Positions 43,660 through 53,436 of a DNA stretch of 64,000 nt are shown one piece after another; the stretch's first letter is position 1; each line of letters begins with the position of its first letter. The notes beneath the pieces are model-generated. The model was not told where the DNA came from. It did no database searches and worked only from the letters and a program-made list of their open reading frames with translations. The translations under genes were made by a program, and so were the position numbers. The DNA lies in NCBI RefSeq assembly GCF_014202995.1, contig NZ_JACHIA010000011.1, forward strand, positions 62,001 through 126,000. The letters are read 5' to 3'. Source of the DNA: Longimicrobium terrae. Its GTDB lineage: Bacteria > Gemmatimonadota > Gemmatimonadetes > Longimicrobiales > Longimicrobiaceae.

Positions 43660-44826
43660 CTATGCGTCACGCGATCTCTGACGCGCCACATCGACAGGAG
43701 GCCAGTCTACCTTCTCAAACTCTTCGAGACAGGCGCTGCCGAAGGAGGGCTCGACTCTTTCAGCCCAGGCGATCTTTCCACGCACGTGGTAGAACAGGGT
43801 GGAGACAGAGAGATTTCGGGCTCCAGCGTGTTTCGCCGGCCCGTGGGCCGGAGAAAGCAGGTAATACAGATGCTGCCGTAGCGCGTCCTTGTACTCCCGT
43901 GCGAGTCGCGGTTCGTGCCCATCCACGAGAATCCCCAAGACCATCCGCCGTGCTCCCGGACCACGAATCACGGTCTTCCTTAGGTTCCCGGAAAACCCAC
44001 TTTTCGCGAGTTTCAGTAAAACTGATTTCCGAAGCCGCTGAACGTGTTCAAGCCCAACGTCCTTGGCCGTGGAAAACGCGAGATCGTCGGCATAGCGGGT
44101 GTATGTATATCCGGCTGCTTCAGCAAGTTGGGCCAGCCCTTCATCCAGGTCCCGCATCACCAGATTTGATAGCATCGGACTGGTAGGCGCGCCTTGCGGC
44201 AGAACCCCCTGCTTTTCGCAAGCGTATGCTGGAATCGAGGACCATCGTTCCGTGAAGTCGGCTGGAGCGGGGCGAGACGACGCGGACAGCATCGTGGTCA
44301 ATCTGGCAAGTTCGAACGCGAGCAGCGGCGAATAGCCGAGAGATTTGAATACCGCGTAAACGTCGGACTCTGAGATGCTGTGGAAGAAGTCAGTGAGGTC
44401 CACTTTTAGCAGCCACCGGCAGCCGCAATGGGGGGTGGCGGCGAACACGGCCTGCGATTCCGGATGATATGCGTAACTGAGCGGGTGTGCTGAGGTAAAC
44501 TGAAGTATGTTCTCGTTGATCCACTTCTGCACGCCCGCGAGCACGGGGTTCGGAATGCTGATTTCGCGATGGCGAGTGCGCCCGGGGACGCGCTTCTTGA
44601 GGAGCACCCGTTTATAATCGCCTGCCTGCCGGCTGACGACATCGCGCAAGTATTTGTAGGGAACGTCAGTGAGGACACTCAGATGACGGAGTGTCAGGAT
44701 GACTGGCAATCTCGCATCGACAGCCCGGATGCGGTTGATGATTCGGACTACTGAGTCCAGAATCCCTTGGTCGATGTCTCGTATCTTGCCTTCGTGCTGA
44801 TACCGCTGAGGGTTCCATGCCGGCAT
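43660..44826 (-). CDS. Retron-type reverse transcriptase
   Basis: 388 residues from ATG 44826; further upstream the frame runs through the predicted retron RNA. RT motifs are complete: first Asp in LLKVDLTDFF at D143, PQGAPTSPMLSNL at 210-222, catalytic YADD at 245-248. The thumb region has KTVIRGPGARRMVLGILVDGHEPRLAREY, in which the VTG triad typical of retron RTs reads VLG. The palm and thumb fit retron RTs in length and order, with no maturase or endonuclease domains. The RT sits directly after its putative RNA and the PRTase gene, as in retron operons. Confidence 0.9.
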   Translation of the reverse strand: MPAWNPQRYQHEGKIRDIDQGILDSVVRIINRIRAVDARLPVILTLRHLSVLTDVPYKYLRDVVSRQAGDYKRVLLKKRVPGRTRHREISIPNPVLAGVQKWINENILQFTSAHPLSYAYHPESQAVFAATPHCGCRWLLKVDLTDFFHSISESDVYAVFKSLGYSPLLAFELARLTTMLSASSRPAPADFTERWSSIPAYACEKQGVLPQGAPTSPMLSNLVMRDLDEGLAQLAEAAGYTYTRYADDLAFSTAKDVGLEHVQRLRKSVLLKLAKSGFSGNLRKTVIRGPGARRMVLGILVDGHEPRLAREYKDALRQHLYYLLSPAHGPAKHAGARNLSVSTLFYHVRGKIAWAERVEPSFGSACLEEFEKVDWPPVDVARQRSRDA

Positions 44827-45004
44827 TACTTTGACCACCCCGGGTGGGTGACAGTGCGAGTCTGGACCAAGACCCCGCCAGGCCAGAGTTGGACTGCTGC
44901 GCAGCATGAATACAGAGCTCCGCGAGATGGGTGCGGGAACTCCCGCACCCTGAACTTTGCGATGAAAGCCCAGCGCCGCCTTCGCGGCGCAGTACTAATC
45001 CCGG
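44821..45004 (-). ncRNA. Predicted retron msr-msd RNA
   Basis: The 180-base gap between effector stop and RT start folds well on the minus strand. The two ends pair as a1/a2: CCGGGATTA at 45004-44996 with TAATGCCGG at 44829-44821 (eight pairs, one mismatch). Between them lie hairpins GCGCCGC-GAAG-GCGGCGC, GGGTGCGGGA-GT-TCCCGCACCC, TGCTGCGCAGCA, and CCACC-CGG-GGTGG. The a1 flank shows ATTAGTAC, where a priming guanosine would be expected. The right end overlaps the RT start codon. Prediction by eye, not by covariance. Confidence 0.65.
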
Positions 45005-46222
45005 TCATGGAGCCCTCAGCTGGGTGGGATAGTAATACTGCTCGGTATTCGCTGCAAGGATGGGCGCGCGGCGCCTGCGGCGCCGCAATCTTGCCAATTC
45101 CCGACGCCCAAGCGGCGTTAGACGGGTAGTGCTGTCTAGCCAGCCAGCATCGATAGCGAGGGCACGCAATGAAGTGACCTCACCCACACTCAGGTGCGTT
45201 TTTGCAGAGATCTTGACCGGCTGGCGGACGCCTCTTTCTGCGGCGGCCAAGACCAGCATCGTCGAGATCCACCGGTTCCCGGCCCCGGAGCTTAGTTCCT
45301 TCCGCGCTCCCCGTATTCCCAAGAGCTTTGTGACACGCTGGTGCGCGTCCGAATACTCCGCGTCTGTCAGCAGTGGAGCCAGCACGCCTGTCGTACTTCG
45401 GCCCTTGAACAAGGGTACCCATTTAGCCGAACGGCTGTGCAGGATCGGGGGAGCGTTGTTCGGGCTGCCGTGCGAAAACGCGATTAGAGCACCACCGGTT
45501 TTGTAGCCAAGCGGCTCCCGGTGACCCTTTGGATAAGATCTGCAGAGTCGTTCAATGTCCCGGAGAACGTTCCCCGTGAATGCTCCCTTGAGCGTGGGGC
45601 AGCCCGTGAAAGTTCGGACCTCCGGCTTCAGGCGGTGACTGCGGACCTTGGCGATCCCTGCGTCAAGGCCGGAATAAGCAACGACCACGAAGCGAATCAA
45701 TTTATAGGACCGCCAACTCCTGATTGTCGCAACATACCTGAAAGCTTCGAGCATTCTGGTGATACGGTCACCGGAGCCGATGAAGTCCGTTACCAAGATG
45801 ATCGCTCTGACTTTCTCATCCCGCATCTTTGTCGGTCCGGGGTAAGGAAAACACGTATTCTCGTGCCGCCGGGAGTAATCAGTGATCAGATTGGCAACGA
45901 TGCCTTCGCTGCCCACCTCTTGGTCTCGTGGATCAACGATGATCGGCTGCCCCCCTGCACCTTCTGCCCGGCCACGGCGGGAGTTGCGAAAGAAAGCGGG
46001 TATCTTCCCATACACTTTTTTTATCGGACGCTCTCCGAACAACGCCACGGGCCCACCTGCCTCCGCGACTGCCGCATCCAGCAAAGCATCGAGGCCGTTC
46101 GAAAAGTCATCCCGGCTAACAAGCAGGATTTCATCGATCAGCGCGATTGCAGTCGGCCGATCGACATCAGAAAAGCGTTCCAACCAGCGTGTCGCCTCGG
46201 GGGTTTCTGAGAGTGCGTTCAT
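45005..46222 (-). CDS. PRTase-like / winged-helix retron effector
   Basis: 405 residues from ATG 46222 (MNALSETPEATRWLERF); the longer frame is unsupported. A phosphoribosyltransferase-like fold carries the PRPP-loop-type motif AIILVTDFIGSGDRITRML at 141-159, and the C-terminal part (about 325-385) is a winged helix (MLVLAAAERGVRQPVKISAKTHLSVGEVTSLRALAIDAGWLDSTTRLTPLGRREL). PRTase-type proteins with winged helices accompany some retrons (Type III in the published scheme, as I recall). The RNA and RT follow on the same strand. Likely toxic or signalling activity is released when the RNA-DNA is disturbed. Confidence 0.8.
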   Translation of the reverse strand: MNALSETPEATRWLERFSDVDRPTAIALIDEILLVSRDDFSNGLDALLDAAVAEAGGPVALFGERPIKKVYGKIPAFFRNSRRGRAEGAGGQPIIVDPRDQEVGSEGIVANLITDYSRRHENTCFPYPGPTKMRDEKVRAIILVTDFIGSGDRITRMLEAFRYVATIRSWRSYKLIRFVVVAYSGLDAGIAKVRSHRLKPEVRTFTGCPTLKGAFTGNVLRDIERLCRSYPKGHREPLGYKTGGALIAFSHGSPNNAPPILHSRSAKWVPLFKGRSTTGVLAPLLTDAEYSDAHQRVTKLLGIRGARKELSSGAGNRWISTMLVLAAAERGVRQPVKISAKTHLSVGEVTSLRALAIDAGWLDSTTRLTPLGRRELARLRRRRRRAPILAANTEQYYYPTQLRAP

Positions 46223-46589
46223 ATCGGCGATGCTCCAGTGAACTCGGGTTAGCGATCTGCCCGTACAAGGTATCACAAGATCGGGTCGGATCCGACGCGA
46301 CCCGCGGGCGGGCCGGAAGTGCTGGCCCCCCACCGAATCGCGGATCTGCAGATGCAACCCACCATGGCCCGTATGATGTCCTAAGCCGACGTATTTCCAT
46401 CTGCAACCCATTCGGTCATTGCACTTCGGCGGTGCGCCTCAGGCGATTACATCACGAATGCGGCGGACTCGTTTGGTAAAGCGGCTGCGCCCCGATGGGT
46501 GCACCCTGAGGGCACGCGCCGTACGCACGACTGTGCGCCGGCCATGCTCCGCGGAGCACTCCGTAGGGCCCGGCCAGTGGCCCGACAAA
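46223..46589. other. Spacer upstream of the retron
   Basis: About 370 bases with no gene seen. A perfect 12-base palindrome GTCGGATCCGAC (46285-46296) is nested between CGGGTCG and CGACCCG arms. It is a plausible operator about 65 bases upstream of the PRTase start codon. Confidence 0.4.
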
Positions 46590-49500
46590 TTACACATTCC
46601 GCACTGCGCGGATGTGCACGACGAGACTTGCCAGCGGGCGGGCACACTCAATCGGAAGCTCTGCCCATAACCGCTCTGCGGCGAATGCCCATTCACCAGC
46701 TAAGTACGGCCACGCGTCCACTATCCGGGACGCAAGCTGAGCGAATTTTTCCGCCACCCGAACAACGCTTTCCTGCTGCCAGGCGACACGAAGTGCCACA
46801 TCCAGCAGCAGATCAGAGATGACCTCCAGTTCGGCGTCTAGCCCGTCTCCGCCGCCCTCAATCCCGGCGAAATGCGCAGCGATGCCGAGTAGCGCCGCCT
46901 CGAGGTGCTCGCTTACTTCCGCGCTCCCCCATCCTGCACTCTGGTTAGCCGCAGCGACCAGCGCCATTCGGCCATGGTCCCGATCCTGTCTGATATACTT
47001 TGCGAAGTCGGTTTTAAGGACCGCATCCCTGACCTTTTGCTGCAGGTCCTCATGAATGGGGAGGTCCCGACTGACTACCCATAATTGAGCCCACCCCTCG
47101 TCTTTCCCCGCCTGAAGCTTTTCGACGGTTTCCTCGGCGAAACGTCTTAGCGCCCCGGCTGAAGCGAGACCGCTCAAATCAAGGCCCGTCAGGGCTGAGA
47201 TCGCAGCACCTCGGTTACGCCCCAGAAAGGAACGGAGAGCGTTTTTCGCAAGTGCAGTATCCTGCAGAAATTCTAGTCGTGGCCGCCGTTCCGGTACACC
47301 AAGATAAAAAGCGCTCTCGGATGCGGCATCTTGGAGCTTGGTGTCCTGTGATAGGAGAGTGCCTTCGAAAGCATAGTCCAATCCCGTCATCAGCAGCAAA
47401 AGCCTCTGCGCTCTGCTGGGGTGCGCGATGTCAAGACTGTAATCCTCGTCACGCTCAAAGAGGCCGCGGTTAAGCCGGGACCCGCGCTGATCGAAGGCCT
47501 GCCGAAGCCACTCGGCCTTCAATCCAGCAGCCGTGAAGGATCGAAAGAGAGCGCCGGCATGGAGCCAGGTCGCCGCAAGTTGCCCCGCAGGGTTCCAGGC
47601 GCGGGCAGTGCGGTCCTCGCGGATGCGTTGCTCAGTCCACTGAAGCAGCGCAAGGAAAGCCTCGATTTCGGGCTCGTTGGCCGAGGATAGAAGCCGCAGC
47701 GCGACCCTCCTCGCAAGCCGTTTACTTGAGGACCGCGTGTGTGCGTCGAGGCTCAACAGACGAAGTAGATGGATGCAGGAAACCGGCGTTCGCGAGATCG
47801 GAAAGATCGCGTTCAAGAGTTCGCGCCGACCCCGATCTGAAGCGTCCACGAATCTTTTCTGAACCGCCCGAGGGAGTTCGCAAGGCAAGTCGATAAGCCT
47901 GTGCACTGCAGCGAAGAGACCTTCGGTCGCAATCAACGCTGTCGAGAACAGCTCCAACGCATCCGCACTGGATATCCCATTCTCGGTTACCTGCGTTAAC
48001 CCATGGTAGTCCGCGAAACGGTTCAGGTCTGGCGGCATGAGTTCGCGCAAGGAGAGTGGCGCGCCTGTCGACACCTTACGGACCAGTTCCCGGTAGTGTT
48101 CAGCAGGGCTGGTATCTCGCCAAGCTTCGACTTCGGTATAGCGCTGTAGCGGATCGACCATGGAAACCACCCGCGCGACCTCCATCCGGAACTCCTCAGC
48201 CGGGCCGACACACCAATCGCGATGCTGGAGCAGCACTTCCCTTCTATCATCTACGGAATTGCGAAGCACTCGGAAGATCGGGTCCTCAACGACGAACGTG
48301 CGGCCATCGGAACGAGCGAGAAACACCGCGGAGCGCGGGGGATTTCCCTCCGCCGGGGAGATCTCCACAGTCGGCTCCTCCTCGCCAGCGAGAGAGATTC
48401 GTGCGGTGAGACCGTTCATGGCATCCGCCACCGCCGCAATGAACGACTCCCGTTGAAACATCATCTCCTCCCCTGCCCGCACAACCGGTTGGATCAGGAC
48501 ACCCATGTTGGCCATATACTCGGGATCCCGCTCAATCTCCTCCCGCACCTCTGCCGGAAGGCGGTCGTGAACGCGCTGGCGGACGAAATGCCGCAGAGAT
48601 TCCAATTCTTGGCCCAGATCGTTGCCAAGGTCAGCGAAGTGAAATTTGATAACGTGGGCCACAGCTACCGAAAGTAGGGCATCTGCGCCAAACCGCGGCG
48701 CAAGTACCCGTTCGGTTAGCCATGTTCGGAACTCGTGTCCTGTTTCCTCATCAGCGGTGACGCCCTGCAAAATGAGTCCAGCTAACGCAGTCGCGAGCAG
48801 GTGCCTGTCATTCTCCCATTCTCGTCGAAGCGCAACGACGGTACGGGCACTGGATGTATCGAGGAAAAGGTTGGCCATTAACCAGTCAGCACGCGCGCTC
48901 CGCTCAGCGATTGTGGCAGTACGGTCGCTCCAAATGCCATTCAATGCCTCGTCTACGGCCCTTGAAATCGAAATCAGATACGGAATCTCGTTCGTCTCCG
49001 CCGGGTTGCCGTCTGCCGCGAAGTCACGACGCAGTATCTTGCCCTGCACGAGAGTTGCAGCGACATACCGGCGGAGGTACCCCAGTTCAGGCGTTTCTAC
49101 GAGGCAGTCCCCATCGACCCGAGCCCGCCGGAGGTGATAAAGAATCTCACTTCCTTCAGGCGCCATGAAGCGCACGTTGCCACGACGGAGACGATCGAGG
49201 GCATCGTAAACAATCAACTGCGGCAGTCGGCCTGACTGCCTGAGCGCCGTGAGTATGTCCACGATACCAACGATCCGAGTTCCGAGGCTCTGCTGGATGC
49301 CTCCGAGATAGCGATCCTCGACCCAGAATACGGTCTCCTGGTTTATACGCTGCTCGAGAAGAGTGCGGAGACCAAACATCTCACCAAGCTCGTCCTCATC
49401 CGCCTCCGGCGGATCTTCCACCATCGGAACGACTACATATCGGCCAGTCGCGAGTCCGTTGCGGATGCGCACCACCAACTCTGTCAGCCAAGCCTCCGAC

Positions 49501-52500
49501 GCCGTACGGAGTTTATCCCGTTCCACGTGGAGACGGGAAGCTTGGGCCTCCGCCGGGTCGATGTACACGCGGAAATGCGAGCACGCCGGCACCAGCAGCC
49601 CCATCATACCAAGTACTGTGGCCGTGCCGTTCGGACAGAATATCGACACACCCGTGCGCAGGCTGACAGCCGCCGCCGCATCCGACACCACTTGGGAGCC
49701 GATCAAGGTATCCAATTCCGCTTTCGAGATGGCGTCTGCTTCTCGCAAAGCCCTTGCAAGGGCTGCAGGAGTAACAATACGATCCTGAAAGTCATGGGAA
49801 ACGTGGTCAATCTCACCACTTCTCGCTTCCGAAAGGATCGGTTCTACCTGCAAGACGTAGCCGTTCACATCGGCTGCGCGCCTCCAAAGGTCACTGCCGA
49901 AGTCCTCATTCACAGCAGTCTCGTCCTGCACACCCGGTGCGTTGCGAATGGGATCCAACACCGCTGCGCGTTCTTGAGCGAGGGCATCAACTAGTGCACG
50001 GGCAACCTCCACCTGGCGGGGCTGATGGTGAGCCATGTCAGCCAGTATTCGCAGTAGGGCAGGAGAAAGCTCTGGAGCAATCCGCAGCGGGTGGCACGCC
50101 TCTTCGATGACATCTAGCAGCCTAAGGTGATGGGCGAGCAAGAGCCCAGTGATATCCACATGGAGGCTCCACTTCTCTATGTCGGAAGCGCCGCTCGCCG
50201 ACTGCGTGCGCGCACCGTGGCGTGCGAGCAGGGGCGGCTGACGGAGAGGATCTGGGGTACGAGCGTTAAGCTCCAAACGCTGGTGATACAGCTCAACCAT
50301 GGACAACTTCAGGTCTTCAGAAGCTAAGTGTACGGGAAGCATGCCCTCCACGTACGCTGCCTCAAGTCCAGCCCTGTAGGATCCGGTCTGTTCTTCTGCC
50401 TTCTGTGCATCGACGAACTTACGTAATGCTTGACTCTGCTCACCTTGGCCGCCGTGACGAGCAAGCCGCATCAAAAGCGGACTAGCTTCCTTATCCAGGC
50501 CGAGTTCGAATCCCAGAAATACGGCATTATTGAGGAACTCGGGCCTGAGGTTTTTCTTGGTGGCCCGCCGCCACAGCTCACGAGCGAGGGACAGGTCTTC
50601 GGTCCTGACCAACTTAGCCGCCCAAAGGAGATTCCCCTGCGGTAAATCCTTGCACGTCAGAAAGCGCCGCGCGAGTAGCGCGAGGCCCTTCAGATCGGCC
50701 GTCGATTCGTAAACGCTTGCCAGCGCGACCAGGTTCTCGGCACTCGGATCCTCTCCGACAAGTTCCTCAGCCTCAGCAACAGCAGCCGGAAGTACGCCCA
50801 GCGCGCGCTGTACCCGCACGCGCTGGCGCCGCATCTCCGGCGGGAGACGGCGTGCAGGGAATTTTCCGAGATGGCCGTCCAGAAGAGAGAGCGCCAACGT
50901 GTATCGGCCGGCATTCTCGGCCGCGCTTACAGCCAGCCGAACTGACTCAGCCGTATCCAGGCCAGTGACCAGCTCTTCGGCTCGCTCCGCTACCCAGGAC
51001 CAACGCTCGGCTCGTGCAGCAGCAACGCAGGCGTGGAACAGGAGCAGAGGATCATGCTCGGCCGCGTCACTTCGCTCTAAACGGTTGTCGAGTCCATCGA
51101 CGTCGCCGACATCAGCCGCAGTCGACACGGAGGGCACGTCCCTTGTTTCGACGGATTCTTCCGTCCCCTCGAGCGAGGCGGGTAGGCTCTCTTCGGCTTC
51201 GACGCGACTTTGCCACGCGAGCCAGGATTCCTCCTTACCCTCGGCAATGTAGCGCTCCCGATTCTGCTCGAGCAGTGCGCTTCCCTCGCGGACACGCCCG
51301 TTGGTGAAGTAAGCGGCAACAAGCGCTGTGATCTGATCTAAGCCCGCCTGCGTAGACTCGATCTGCCGCTCAAGCAAGGCCACCGCGGGCGCGAGATCAA
51401 CAGCGAAATTGCGATTCAGTGCCCACCAGAGGGCAGCCAGGTGATCAGGATGGGATCCCAAAAGCTCACGGCAGTACTCAACCGCCTGCTCCTGACGCTC
51501 GGGGTCGTTCGAAAGGCAGGCGAGCCGCCACGCTTGGTACTGACGCAGTTCATCCGGGTCGAGCGCAGAGCCCGAACTCAGGCCTTCGAAAACCTGCTGA
51601 GCTCGCCGGAGTCGTGCGATGCTGTCGTCGTCTTGCTTGACGAGTACCCAGGCAACCGGGAGCGGCCATGCCGGCAAGGTGTTGCCCGATGCCGCGGGGG
51701 ACAACGCGCTGAGATAATCAACCATCGCGCCCATGGCGCGGACGCTCTCCCACTGGGGCTCCCGTTCCAGGGCACGCAATGCGGCTAGCTGCGCATTCGG
51801 GAGATCGTTCCTCGCAATCGAACCCAGAGCTCGCAGGCGGTACCCTTCTGCCGTCGCGCCGACTCGTGCCTCGAGCCGGTCAACGGTGGCAAGGCTCTCG
51901 TCCGTGCGGCCGACCTCGAGGAGCAGGCCAGCGCGGAGTTCGAGGAGGACGGGATCGTCGACGTCCGGAATAAGGGAGAGAGCCGCCTCAGGCCCGTTTA
52001 CGGCATGCTCTATCAGGACGCGCAACACACCGGAGCTGCTCGCGTCGAACAGTTCCGATTCCGCCGCGAGTCGGCGGACCTCCTCCAGATCTCCGCCGAG
52101 CCGAAGTAGCACGCTCGCTTCGAACCGAATGATCTTTCCCTTGACCTCTGGCGTAAGTGCTCGCCATGCAGCTTCTGGCTCACGGATCTTCCGGACTGTC
52201 GCGAATGCGTCGCTCCGTCTGCCTTCACGCCACGCCTGCCGGGCCGCCTCAAGTTTCCGGGCGGCATCTTCATTCAGAACAGACGCAAGCTCATTCGCCT
52301 GCTCAGCCAGAACGCGGCTGGCATAATCCGCACGCGGCGCGTCGATATAAACAGGCGGGGGTGCCGCGACACCACAAATCCTGGCTACCCAGTACTCAGG
52401 GGGATCGAAGTAGCTGCTGACAATACCGGTGCGCGACCGCAGCTTGTTCACCAAGGTCGGAGCACTCCAGATTTCGAATTTGATTCCTTCCTTCCCGAAA

Positions 52501-52901
52501 CGTTGGCGCTGGTCGAGATATACCTTTTGGCACTGTGTCGAATCGATCTCACCAGCTACAAACAACACAAACCGTCTGACGCCTTTCGTGCGCCAGAACG
52601 GTAGATGGCGAACAAACTCGTCCGCAGCTTTTCGAATCTGATGTGGCTTGAAGGTTTTGTACGCCTTGCACTGACCCACCTCTACGCCGTCGCTCCCGGT
52701 TCGGTGAGCGATGATGTCTATCCCGTCCTGCTGCTGACCCGGCATTCCCCACAGCTCAGCGGACGCAATCTCCGGCTCGACCGCAAACAGATCGCGGCAG
52801 AGTTTCTCAAAGGTGCGCGAATGGAATCGATGCAGTTCCGGGGTCTCGCCAGGCTGGATGCCCGGAAGAATGGTGTTTGGGCGAATCTGATGGGTTGCCA
52901 C
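46590..52901 (-). CDS. Giant restriction-endonuclease-like / helical repeat protein
   Basis: 2103 residues, GTG start at 52901. Residues about 25-110 are a PD-(D/E)XK domain of Mrr type: FEKLCRDLF helix, GQQQDGIDIIA with D59/D62, and VGQCKAYK with the Q-x-K pair (Q77, K79). A very long TPR-like solenoid follows to about 1050. Near 1080-1290 is a compact alpha/beta region that looks PIN-like (TGVSIFCPNGTATVLGMMGLLV ... VRIRNGLATGRYVVVPMVEDPP ... YDALDRLRRGNV). The rest is helical. I found no Walker A, so it is not an obvious STAND protein. Size and neighbourhood suggest a stand-alone defence factor that senses something through the repeats and cuts nucleic acid. Confidence 0.8.
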   Translation of the reverse strand: MATHQIRPNTILPGIQPGETPELHRFHSRTFEKLCRDLFAVEPEIASAELWGMPGQQQDGIDIIAHRTGSDGVEVGQCKAYKTFKPHQIRKAADEFVRHLPFWRTKGVRRFVLFVAGEIDSTQCQKVYLDQRQRFGKEGIKFEIWSAPTLVNKLRSRTGIVSSYFDPPEYWVARICGVAAPPPVYIDAPRADYASRVLAEQANELASVLNEDAARKLEAARQAWREGRRSDAFATVRKIREPEAAWRALTPEVKGKIIRFEASVLLRLGGDLEEVRRLAAESELFDASSSGVLRVLIEHAVNGPEAALSLIPDVDDPVLLELRAGLLLEVGRTDESLATVDRLEARVGATAEGYRLRALGSIARNDLPNAQLAALRALEREPQWESVRAMGAMVDYLSALSPAASGNTLPAWPLPVAWVLVKQDDDSIARLRRAQQVFEGLSSGSALDPDELRQYQAWRLACLSNDPERQEQAVEYCRELLGSHPDHLAALWWALNRNFAVDLAPAVALLERQIESTQAGLDQITALVAAYFTNGRVREGSALLEQNRERYIAEGKEESWLAWQSRVEAEESLPASLEGTEESVETRDVPSVSTAADVGDVDGLDNRLERSDAAEHDPLLLFHACVAAARAERWSWVAERAEELVTGLDTAESVRLAVSAAENAGRYTLALSLLDGHLGKFPARRLPPEMRRQRVRVQRALGVLPAAVAEAEELVGEDPSAENLVALASVYESTADLKGLALLARRFLTCKDLPQGNLLWAAKLVRTEDLSLARELWRRATKKNLRPEFLNNAVFLGFELGLDKEASPLLMRLARHGGQGEQSQALRKFVDAQKAEEQTGSYRAGLEAAYVEGMLPVHLASEDLKLSMVELYHQRLELNARTPDPLRQPPLLARHGARTQSASGASDIEKWSLHVDITGLLLAHHLRLLDVIEEACHPLRIAPELSPALLRILADMAHHQPRQVEVARALVDALAQERAAVLDPIRNAPGVQDETAVNEDFGSDLWRRAADVNGYVLQVEPILSEARSGEIDHVSHDFQDRIVTPAALARALREADAISKAELDTLIGSQVVSDAAAAVSLRTGVSIFCPNGTATVLGMMGLLVPACSHFRVYIDPAEAQASRLHVERDKLRTASEAWLTELVVRIRNGLATGRYVVVPMVEDPPEADEDELGEMFGLRTLLEQRINQETVFWVEDRYLGGIQQSLGTRIVGIVDILTALRQSGRLPQLIVYDALDRLRRGNVRFMAPEGSEILYHLRRARVDGDCLVETPELGYLRRYVAATLVQGKILRRDFAADGNPAETNEIPYLISISRAVDEALNGIWSDRTATIAERSARADWLMANLFLDTSSARTVVALRREWENDRHLLATALAGLILQGVTADEETGHEFRTWLTERVLAPRFGADALLSVAVAHVIKFHFADLGNDLGQELESLRHFVRQRVHDRLPAEVREEIERDPEYMANMGVLIQPVVRAGEEMMFQRESFIAAVADAMNGLTARISLAGEEEPTVEISPAEGNPPRSAVFLARSDGRTFVVEDPIFRVLRNSVDDRREVLLQHRDWCVGPAEEFRMEVARVVSMVDPLQRYTEVEAWRDTSPAEHYRELVRKVSTGAPLSLRELMPPDLNRFADYHGLTQVTENGISSADALELFSTALIATEGLFAAVHRLIDLPCELPRAVQKRFVDASDRGRRELLNAIFPISRTPVSCIHLLRLLSLDAHTRSSSKRLARRVALRLLSSANEPEIEAFLALLQWTEQRIREDRTARAWNPAGQLAATWLHAGALFRSFTAAGLKAEWLRQAFDQRGSRLNRGLFERDEDYSLDIAHPSRAQRLLLLMTGLDYAFEGTLLSQDTKLQDAASESAFYLGVPERRPRLEFLQDTALAKNALRSFLGRNRGAAISALTGLDLSGLASAGALRRFAEETVEKLQAGKDEGWAQLWVVSRDLPIHEDLQQKVRDAVLKTDFAKYIRQDRDHGRMALVAAANQSAGWGSAEVSEHLEAALLGIAAHFAGIEGGGDGLDAELEVISDLLLDVALRVAWQQESVVRVAEKFAQLASRIVDAWPYLAGEWAFAAERLWAELPIECARPLASLVVHIRAVRNV

Positions 52902-53436
52902 TAGCGCGCGGCCTTTGTCTCTCGATCAACGGCTTATCGAATGTGGGAGGCTCAGAAGAAGCATCCCGGGGGCGTAACAAGGAAGTTGCCGGACCGCCGA
53001 ACAGGTGTAAAGGCCAGAGCGACGACACGACCACTTCTCGACGGCAACACCCATCAGGCAATGGTTGCGCGTGGACGCACTCACGCCGGAAAGGCCGAAG
53101 AACTCGAGTGCTACTTAGATTGACCCCACATGTGGAGGATCAACTCCGTGCGCTCGCACAACGCGTCTTGCACGCCTGGGTGGAAGGGTGGGGCAGGGAC
53201 CGTATTCTTCACCTTTGACGATTGGCGCAACCGCCAATCACATGATCATAACGAGAGACTGGCGCATACTGGATTTCTGATCCTAGCCTTCGGGAACGGA
53301 CACGGAGCCGGAGCTTGGTCGATAGACTCGTCACCAGATCGCTTCACTGAACCGCTCTCCTGAGGATGGTTCGGGCCTGCGTCAACGACGCGAACAGTAT
53401 GCGACCCAGATGCCATCCGCTGAACCGAGATTTCGC
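52902..53436. other. Spacer upstream of the giant gene
   Basis: About 535 bases without a supported gene; the plus-strand frame at 53130-53363 looks like background. A hairpin with perfect 8-base arms (GATTGGCG-CAAC-CGCCAATC) is at 53220-53239. It is either a terminator for the minus-strand gene ending at 53437 or part of the giant gene's promoter region. Confidence 0.4.

Noticed and set aside
46590-52901. Giant protein as an Avs/STAND NTPase
   Set aside because: No GxxxxGK[ST] loop or STAND Walker B was found; the N-terminal nuclease plus repeats is all I can support.
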